Part shown: in pieces, positions 35,857-44,700 of the stretch
How the letters are laid out: each line of letters starts with the position of its first letter
Position numbering within the stretch: the stretch's first letter is position 1
Source: Leguminivora glycinivorella
Lineage: Eukaryota > Arthropoda > Insecta > Lepidoptera > Tortricidae
DNA: 64,000 bases
Reading direction: 5' to 3'
NCBI RefSeq assembly: GCF_023078275.1
Contig: NC_062971.1
Coordinates: 11,718,001-11,782,000, forward strand
Position numbers and translations under genes: made by a program
The notes under the pieces: generated by a model
Told to the model about the DNA's origin: nothing
Database searches by the model: none
The model's input: only the letters and a program-made list of their open reading frames with translations

Positions 35857-36737
35857 TCGAACTTTTTTTCATTCAAGGCATTGCTTAGCGATCTGAACAA
35901 TGCGTAATCCGTAGGTGCCAAGTCTGGAGAGTACGGTAGATGAGGTATCACTTTCCAACCTAGCTCCAATAGCTTTAGCCGAGTCACTTTTGCAATGTGT
36001 GGGCGAGCATTGTCGTGTAAGAAAAAAACATTAGCATGCTGTGGACGATTCTGACAGATTTTTTGGTTTAAATTTTCAAGCTGATTACAGGATACTGATG
36101 CGGTAACAGTCATTCCACTTGGTAGGAGTTCCCAGTGAATAATACCATGAATATCCCACCAAACGGACAGCATAACTTTTTTCGGGTGAGGCTCTGTTTT
36201 TGGTGCCTCTATTCCTTTTTCGTTTGGAGCTAGCCACTGACGTTTGCGTGTGTGATTTATATATAAGACCCATTTTTCATCTCCAGTGATAAGATGGTCC
36301 AACCAGTTGAATGTGCGGCGAAAAGACAGAAGTTGTATGCAGATATCGGCACGGCGGTTTAGTTGATCACTATCAAGTTCGTGCGGTATCCAAACACTGT
36401 ATTTGTAGTTTTTTCCCAACTCGTGTAAATGTGTTTCTATGGTGACATGAGAGTAGCCTAACTCGGTAGCAAGAGTACGACTCGTTAGCCTCGGATCTCC
36501 TTCAATTAAGATTTTTAATTTGGCTACATCAATCTTCACCGGTCGACCAGACTTAGGTTGATCTGATAATGAAAATTCGCCACTACGAAACCGCTGGAAC
36601 CATCGTTTCGCCGTGGCCTCAGACACAACTTCAGGAGCAACACGCTGACATATATTACGCACTGCTTCGGCGGCTGAATGGCCAGACTGAAATTCATATA
36701 GTAAGCAATGCCTTACATGCACTTTTAATTCGTCCAT
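35814..36737 (-). CDS. mariner transposase, C-terminus broken by an insertion
   Basis: Cut-and-paste DNA transposase that would act in the nucleus on its own terminal repeats. The 307-codon frame shows an N-terminal helix-turn-helix region (about residues 1-110), the WIPHEL motif (116-121) and the catalytic triad D153 (TGDEKW), D242 (HDNARPH) and D277 (SPDLAPTDY), with 34 residues between the last two, which defines the mariner D34D class. The frame is open from the ATG to about residue 294. There a 181-bp insertion replaces the normal end with unrelated codons and a stop. The true C-terminal coding sequence resumes at about 35650-35523, with a further frameshift. The protein is therefore truncated and probably inactive, although the catalytic residues are intact. 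Confidence 0.9.
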   Translation of the reverse strand: MDELKVHVRHCLLYEFQSGHSAAEAVRNICQRVAPEVVSEATAKRWFQRFRSGEFSLSDQPKSGRPVKIDVAKLKILIEGDPRLTSRTLATELGYSHVTIETHLHELGKNYKYSVWIPHELDSDQLNRRADICIQLLSFRRTFNWLDHLITGDEKWVLYINHTRKRQWLAPNEKGIEAPKTEPHPKKVMLSVWWDIHGIIHWELLPSGMTVTASVSCNQLENLNQKICQNRPQHANVFFLHDNARPHIAKVTRLKLLELGWKVIPHLPYSPDLAPTDYALFRSLSNALNEKKFEPSLELVHSFLLCT

Positions 36738-36958
36738 TTTCTTCCTTATATTAGCTCGGCGACAGCTAGTGAATGACTGACGAGAAACTGTGCGACTCGC
36801 CCTTTATATACTTTCGACCATAGAAGATTCTAGAACTCTCTCAAAAATTTTATGTGGAATTCAATCGATCTCTCATTACTTTCTTACCAACCCAATAGAA
36901 AATACGCCTCTATCTATATATAATGTAAAATACCCTATAATGGACGGTGATGCCATTA

Positions 36959-37189
36959 GGCACTGGTCCCACCGCGAGCTAGTAAACTATAAGCTATCGG
37001 CTATAAAAACGCACAAAATATAATCACTCCCGTGCAAATAAAAGAGACACGGCGATGTTTATAGTTACTCGCCCAGCGGTGAGCTATCAATATCGCCGTG
37101 TCTCTTTTATTTACACGGGAGTGCTTATCTTTTGTTCGTTTTTATAGCCGATAGCTCATAGCTTACTAGCTCGCGGTGGGACCAGTGCC
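36959..37189. mobile_element. 231-bp two-level palindromic MITE (Harbinger-like)
   Basis: Outer arms GGCACTGGTCCCACCGCGAG and complement; inner arms ACTCCCGTGCAAATAAAAGA and TCTTTTATTTACACGGGAGT, with a further TATC/GATA core. TTA flanks it at 36956-36958 and 37190-37192, a 3-bp TWA duplication typical of PIF/Harbinger elements. Confidence 0.8.
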
Positions 37190-37192
37190 TTA

Positions 37193-38416
37193 TGGACAAA
37201 AAAACACAAATCCTTAAAAATAAGTATCTAAAATTAGTTTCTAAAAACTGACGGCATTGTAATTTAAATAAGAGTCATAAAGCTACTTAATTTTGAAGTT
37301 TCATTTAATTCAGTTATTTCTGAAGGATTTGACGACCAGATAAAAATCATCAGTTTACTGAATAAAATATCAGGACGAATTCTTAGTAACGTTGCTAAGA
37401 GAATTGAGTTAATGCATGTATAAAATAATAAATAAATAATACTCGGAAACTTGAATGAGTTTTACTTACTGCATTAACCATGAGATAAGGTATAAAACAT
37501 ACTAGTTTGTTACTCCAAAGATATAAAGAAATAGTGTTATTTTGCGTCCATAACTGGAACCGGAAAACTGCATACCTCCTATGATGGACAAGGAACAATT
37601 TATGAAACCAAAATTTACAAGAACTAATCCTATGTTAAAATAACGCAAACTAATTTTATTTGGGGTATATAAAATTGACTCATTGAGTATCAGTTGGCTT
37701 TAAAGTAAAATTTTAAACTTATTTCACTGTCCATAATGGGGGATCCATTACTGGAGAACTGCCATTTACTGCAGACCCAGATTTACCAGACATTTACTGC
37801 AAGCATACGCATTACGCATATATGCGTTCACCGTCGTACAAGTTTGTTCCTAGTTTACGCTCCATGACAGTTAATGCGTTATGAAATAGTTTTGTATTTA
37901 ATTGCTTAAGTATTATAAAATAACTGTATCTGCATAAGTATGTCATTGACGCACTACTACAAACGCTTTAGCAGATTTTTAAGGCTGTCTAAGCCAAGCT
38001 GGGATAGGGTTCGTCTCTGCCTAGGCTTGCGACACTGCAGTTTCAACACGAGCTGCACTCTAAACGCTTTGCACGACTGTTCCCACAGCCTTAGGCTGGG
38101 ATTTCATTCGTATGATTTATTAGACGCATGTATGACAGATGTAATCTGTTTTGAGACGTGTAAAGCATACATTTTTAGCTCTTCAATATGCACGGTTTGC
38201 GATTTGCCATAAACTATGCATGTGAACATTTTTTATAAAGAAACATTTGTCCCTTGAAATTTGAACGGATTTTATATTTGTACTGATTCATTTTCGTGGT
38301 TTTGAGGAAGGAACTACTTAAATGGCGATGGAAATCACCTGTCGTTTTAATTCCTGAAAGTGTAAAATATTTTGTATAGGTCAAGTCAGGTCGTTTATCA
38401 ATGTTAAAAGCAAAAG
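37193..38416. other. Upstream flank of the JHBP-like gene, no other gene seen
   Basis: AT-rich DNA followed by mixed-composition sequence. The 90-codon frame at 37940-38212 is cysteine-rich by composition but has no recognisable motif or codon bias and is treated as chance. Confidence 0.4.
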
Positions 38417-38455
38417 TATAAATAAGCATTAACTGAAAACTCCTTTCCCTTCAGT
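38417..38455 (+). promoter_or_regulatory. Candidate core promoter of the JHBP-like gene
   Basis: TATAAATA at 38417-38424 and an arthropod-type initiator TCAGT at 38451-38455 are spaced about 36 bp apart, slightly longer than ideal. Start at the initiator would give a 5' leader of roughly 260 nt before the ATG at 38717, unless an upstream intron exists (a GTAAGT lies just after, at about 38460). A GC-richer stretch follows at 38560-38640. This is inference from motifs only. Confidence 0.3.
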
Positions 38456-38716
38456 GCCAGTAAGTGAACATACTTACTAGTGTAATCGCGAACAAGAAAC
38501 CTAGTCTTAAGTCCTTGAGGCATTTAATTACAACTCCAAAGTTTTAAACACCAGTTGCGCGCGGTTTCTCTAAGGAGCCATTCGGCGTCCGCGTCAAACG
38601 AGAAAAACACGCACCATAGCTAATAGAGAATACAAATCAGATTTCGAACGTTCGCGTTCCAAATTTGAAAATTTTATTTGTATTTCTTTTATTTTAAGGC
38701 GTTTTAGGGATTTAAA

Positions 38717-38792
38717 ATGAGGAGCGGGTGGCCAGTGTTGGTGGTGTACGTGTTTGTGTGCCTTCAGTGCAGTTTGCAGTTGATACCGTTAC
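38717..38792 (+). CDS. JHBP-like gene exon 1 (signal peptide)
   Basis: Starts at the ATG after TTTAAA; 25 codons plus one base, ending at CCGTTAC before the donor GTGAGT. It encodes the hydrophobic leader VLVVYVFVCLQCSLQ. No in-frame upstream ATG improves on this start. Confidence 0.8.
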
Positions 38793-41700
38793 GTGAGTAC
38801 CTTTAGCATATTTCGATAATCTTAAACTCTATGGTTTTGACGTGATATCAATTTTAACAGTTTTTTTTTTATTATTTAAGAAAGGATACTATAATAAATA
38901 ATAATTATGACAATAAAGATAACTTATTTAATTTTTCCTGGATTAAAGAAACTGTTTTCCCGAAAGATAGCAGCATGATATCTCTGCCATGACAGATTCT
39001 GATTGCCGAATGATTATGAATAGGTACATATGTTTTTAATTCGATTTTCTTCTCCTCATTCATAAACGTTCGCTAAAGTAAGTTATCATTATCACCGAAT
39101 ATGTTTATGTACATTTGAAATTTGACACATTGAATTTTGTTAGTATTCATATAAACGAATAATTTTCCTATAACCATGTTCACTTTCATTCGTCAATACC
39201 GCTTCACCATACAAACAAAGTCCTCATTTTCCTGTCCGGTTAATGACAGTTTTATACTATTTTAGTCAAAAATAAATGTGAGTAGAATATTTTGTTCAAA
39301 AGAACTGCCAAAAGAGGTTGGTGAAATAATAAGTAATTGTTGTTTTCCAATACAGAAGAATTCTTATGCTCCAAGTGCAATAAGGTATTTCCATGTGATG
39401 AAATCCTGACAAGATGGTAACTTATGCGACAAACTCGTGAAGAAAAAATATCCCAATTTAAAATTCACAAATCAGTATAGGCTAATCGGTCCATGGAATC
39501 AAATGTGCGTTTCGTTCATTAAGGGCTCTTTATTCTTCATGTGCAATAGGACCTTCTTTATTAGAATTTCCGAGTGGTCCAGTCCGGTTTCGTCGCGATG
39601 TTTACCTTCATCGAATGAATCAAAATGGCTGGCTCATCAAATGATTTGTCGCACACAAGTAATAATAAGTAACTAGTGCGAACCGAACTCTGAACCCGCG
39701 ATCACTGCCTAGCCGAAATGACAATTTTTGACTCTAGACGCCAAAGAGGAATAGGGATAGCTACGATAACGATATTATTAATAAGCGTTTAGGCATTTGG
39801 CTACTTACCCTGGATTGAAAGTCTCACACTCTTACCCCTAGGCCACCAACACTTCAACGCTAGAAGCTTTATTCTCTATTTAATAAAAGAGCATCGTTGA
39901 AATACTTGTCAATTATTTTTTTTTTCGGGTCAGATGGGATGATGATGACCCCAGATTGGGCGAGCAGTAATTTGGATCCTAATTTAAATACAGTAAAAAC
40001 TACGGAAGTAAGACTAATAAATATGCAATACTTTAGGTCACCTTGGTTTCGCCTGTATAAATTATAAAGGCATTAAACTCTCGAGGATATAAAGCTGAGG
40101 TCACAGTGAAAACCGGAACAAATTCCGTTCAGATTGTTTGCAATCGATGCAACGGACTTCCTCTCACTACACTCGGTGCGCTCGTGTAGTATGCGCTTAA
40201 GATGCCCTTCGGGATTTATTCATGTATGTAGGTAGGTACCTACTGCACCTAGTTATTATGTATTATTGATAATTTTTGTGCATTTCGTACCTACTTACTG
40301 AGTCGTACATTGTTAACTTTTATCTCTCTTGTGGACATGATAAAAGTTAAGGAAATCTACACATTTTTTGAGTAGGTATACCTGCTTGAGACTAAATAAC
40401 AAAAACAGATAACGTGTAATAATATACCAGTCATTAACTTTTAGAATATAGTTCACAGAAGTGACGTTTTCTTTTCCTAACGCCGTGTCTTGCGTGGGCG
40501 ACGGTCGCGCGACCGTCGCCGTCGCGTCTCATCGCATCGTCTACTTCCATATCGATAAGGTGATTTCATATGCGTCGCATCGCCGTCGCGCGACCATCGC
40601 GCGACCGTCGCCCACGCAAGCCACGGCGTAAATGTTTTATCCTACTATGTTTTCAAGTTATGACGGGTCCTTGCTGTATTACCTACCTACCTACATACCT
40701 ACAGATCCCTGGGATCATAGTAACTGCCTCTAACTAGAAGTCTGTAGCAGACCGATAGCAAGTTTTGAACATAAATTAGGTATTTGTCATAATTACGCTC
40801 CCTTTCGCTCGGTAACTGCGAATTAAACTGTTATAGGTACAAGCACAGGTTTCATAGCTACATTTGTTCGACAGCGTAACATTTACCCAGCGTACAAGGG
40901 TCTCGGTTCAAAATATCTTCTATGCGAGTATTTTTGGACATCAAAGTAGCTGCGCCAGAGTGCTTAGACAAGTTGAAAATCAATCACGATCCGTAGTGTA
41001 TCGTAGATCGTAGTTTTATCTCTCTCTATCGGTCTTCGGTATACGCGACAGAACCAGCGGCATTTCGAACGCCATATAGCATGAGCGATTGTCACTTTGG
41101 CTAGGCGCAGTTCTGCGCAGTATCGTTTCGTGAATCAACCAGGTTTTAGGCATGCGCATACGTTTGCGACAGAACTTAGGGCTCATTTACTTACTAACGC
41201 GGCCGCGGCCACGCTTGCGTCAAGTATTTATCTTGCTTACAAACCTGCTTAGTTTAATCCACCGAACTAATTTACTTTGACGCATAAATATTTAATAAGG
41301 TACAGCGGGGCAAATCTCGGCTGGGGCCCAATTGTAACTAATCCATTTTTTCCATTATTACACTATGTTAATGAGTTCTACATGTATCCACTGAACACGC
41401 CTATTACCATATATAACCGGAAAAAACCGGCCAAGAGAGTGTCGGGCCACGCTCAGTGTAGGATTCCGTAGTTTTCCGTATTTTTCTCAAAAACTACTAA
41501 ACCTATCAAGTTGAAAACAATTTTCCTAGAAAGTCTTTACAAAGTTCTACTTTCGTGATTTTTTTCATATTTTTTAAGCATATGGTTCAAAAGTTAGAGG
41601 GGGGGGACACACTTTTTTTTTCCTTTAGGAGCGATTATTTCAGAAAATATTAATATTATCGAAAAATGATTGTAGTAAACCCTTATTCATTTTTAAATAC

Positions 41701-44700
41701 CTATCCAACCACAGAACTAGATAGAAGAAACAAGTTCATCTATTTGTATAGGGGCCGAGCGTGTCAAATTTTGTACTGAAGTTGTTTCTTGCCTGTAATT
41801 TTAAATATGTCTCAGGCTCTTGATTGTTCATAATTTTTGTGTTGTTGCAATTGAATATCACGTAACGAGGCATTTTTTATGTTTTGATTGACTTCAACTT
41901 ACAAAAATTGACGCCCGAAAGCTGCAAGCTGCGATTAAAGACGGACAACTCAGTGGATTTCACTGAGTTCATTTGACACGCTAAGTAGATACGTTTGCTT
42001 GATCTATGGTATATATGACATCTGTGTATCCAACAATATATCACACGTTGGGGTTGGAATGAAAAAAAAATCAGTTCCCACTTTACATGTAGGGGGTGTA
42101 CCCTAACAAAACATTTTTTTTCACTTTTTATTTTACCACTTTGTCGGCGTGATTGATATACATATCGGTACCAAATTTCAGTCTTCTAGTGCTTACGGTC
42201 ACTGAGATTATCCGCGAACGGACGGACGGACGGACGGACAGACAGACAAGGCGAAACTATAAGACTAGCTAACTAGGAACTAGTTGACTACGGAACCCTA
42301 AAAATGGACCCGATACATTTGTCCCCCAGTCGAGATTTGTCCCGCTGTACCTTAAAACGAATTATCTTCCTTATCAAGAATACTTCACAAAGTTAGGATA
42401 CTCTAACGTGTCTAAGTCTACTTGCCTAGACACATAGCTGGGCACCGTTAATCAAATAGTTAACTTCGATAATCGTTAATCCGTTACTTAAAAAGTTGAC
42501 TTCGTTAATCGTTAAAGCGATACATTTCGGTAGATTTAACGGAAGTTAAAGTTAATCGATAATCCGTTAACACGTCATAAAAATAGGACTTCACTGTAGG
42601 TATTATGTATTTCTATTTACTAAGTATCCACCAAAAACCATTAAAACTTGTGACGCCAATCGGTAAAAAACCGAAATGTAATAATTACGGTCTCTTCGGG
42701 CTTTTACCGCCGTTGGTTCGCTAAATCCTAGGTTTTACTTCGGATTGGTAATTATTGGGTCATTCATGTGAGGTCGCGATCGTGGTGCGTCGGTTCTTCA
42801 GATTGAGATTTGAGATGACAACTCGATTGTGGGCCACGATAATTTGGTAGAGTAATCTAAGGCCCGCGCCGGACTAACTCGATGCGTCGGTTGTGCGATT
42901 TGTCTGTCTTGCCTGATGATTGCACTCTATTCCCAGGTTAGTGATCGATCTAGCACGCCTAATAAGATGTAGAAGATCTCGAATAAGTGGTCCAAAGTCG
43001 CCAATTGGTCTTTAGATTGTTTATAACCGACGGATCTGCTTTTACCGAATAATCCTAGGTTTTGCCGTACTACGGGCTTTTACAGTAGCAGTAAGAACGT
43101 GGTTTTCGCGGCGCAGCGAGCCGCTTGGCATGCTGGATTAACGATTAACGGACTCGATAAAATTTAACGGAAGTTAACGAATCCGTTAACATTTTTTAAA
43201 GTTAACTTAAAAGTTAATCCGTTAATCGAAATGTTAACTTCGTTAATTAACGATTAACGGATTAACGAGTTAATGCCCAGCTATGCCTAGACAGTTATTC
43301 AGAGAATAAAAAAGTTTATTATGATTAGGCTTGGGACTTTTGGATGCTCGCTATGGTTCTGGCATCCGCAGAGTCGCCATTATGTTAAAAAAAATTTTTC
43401 GAAGACAAAGTCAAAGCCTGGAAATAAAATATCTAACAACAATATCTATATCCAATCTAACAACAAGCTATATTCACCACAGTTTTTTTAATGGGATACA
43501 CTGTCATACACTTTTAATATGGTTAGCAATAAATACTTTTTTTCCGGCCTTGAAATGAACATCACATAAAGAGCAAAATATACTAGACTTTTCTTCGTCA
43601 TATTTTAATTCCTGATACGGCTCTAACCAGGATTTAATTTCGCAAGTCGTAAAATTATTCATTTTAAAATTTTGTTACAAATTGCGTAAACGATATTTCA
43701 TTTGAACTGACAACTTATTACTCAAGTGTTTTTATTTTTATTTGAAATAGATGTCAGTAGTCTGTCAAACAAAACACAAGTATCAAAGAGGATGCATAGT
43801 AAAGTAAATCGTAGGTACAAGTAGGTACGTATATAGTATATATTATGCATATCGCGTCAATTGTGAACTTCGACACGTGTGATAAAATTAATTGCATATT
43901 GATTATAGGTATACGTATCATCATCATCATCATCATTTCAGCCATTAATCGCCCACTGCTGAGCATAGGCCTCCCTTCGTGTACGCCACATATCCCGGTC
44001 CTGGGCTAATCTCATCCAGAAGTGCCCCGCAGTTTTTCGGATGTCGTCCACCCAACGAGCCAACGGATGCCAGGCGCTTCTTACATCCGATAACGGCCAC
44101 CATTCGGTCAACATTTTAGTCCACCTGCCATCACTCTGCCTGGCAACATGCCCCGCCCAATTCCATTTTAGTTTGGAAATGACGTCACCCACGTCCCGCA
44201 CCTTGGTGCGGCGTCGGATCTCGACATTCCTCACTCGATCTTGGAGTTTAATGCCGAGCATGGTGCGCTCCATCGCTCTCTGTGCTACCCGTATCTTATG
44301 CACAGCCTTTTTAGGGAGCGTCCATGTCTCGGCACCATATGTCATGGTGGGCAGGACACACTGGTTGAAGAGACGAGTCTTCAGGCATTGTGGAACATTA
44401 TTTGACTTAAGGATGTCCGCTAGTTTGTTGAATGCCGCCCAGCCTAGCTGGATTCTCCTGGATATCTCCTTGTCTTGTTGTTCTTTATCAAAAGATAGAA
44501 TATGTCCAAGATAAACGTATTGTTTAACCATCTCCAGATTTTCGTCTCCAACCGGTATACGTATAGATCATGACATCTAACATGTTTTATTTCCAGGCTT
44601 TGACTTTGACTTCGAAAATTTTTTTTTAACATAATGGCGACTCTGCGGATGCCAGAACCATATTAGCGAGCATCCAAAAGTCCCAAACCTAATTATGATT

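Larger units (their letters stand above)
35453..36895 (-). mobile_element. mariner element with both terminal inverted repeats
   Basis: Terminal repeats starting TTGGGTTGGTAAGAAAGT are present at both ends, inverted, and flanked by TA (35451-35452 and 36896-36897), the mariner target duplication. Total 1443 bp; without the nested 181-bp insertion and its duplication it would be about 1.25 kb, normal for a mariner. TTGGGTTGG ends resemble the mellifera/capitata type. It carries one transposase gene on the minus strand. Confidence 0.9.
43327..44691. mobile_element. hAT-like element with about 100-bp inverted ends, containing an RTE insertion
   Basis: AGGCTTGGGACTTTTGGATG at the left faces CATCCAAAAGTCCCAAACCT at the right, with homology running through TCTGGCATCCGCAGAGTCGC to AAGCCTGGAAATAAAA. 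ATTATGAT flanks it (43318-43325 and 44692-44699) and fits the hAT target pattern nTnnnnAn. Inside are a short transposase-like zinc-finger remnant and a nested RTE fragment. Confidence 0.8.

Noticed and set aside
44041..44514. 157-codon plus-strand frame
   Set aside because: Antisense shadow of the RTE-type frame 43938-44531.
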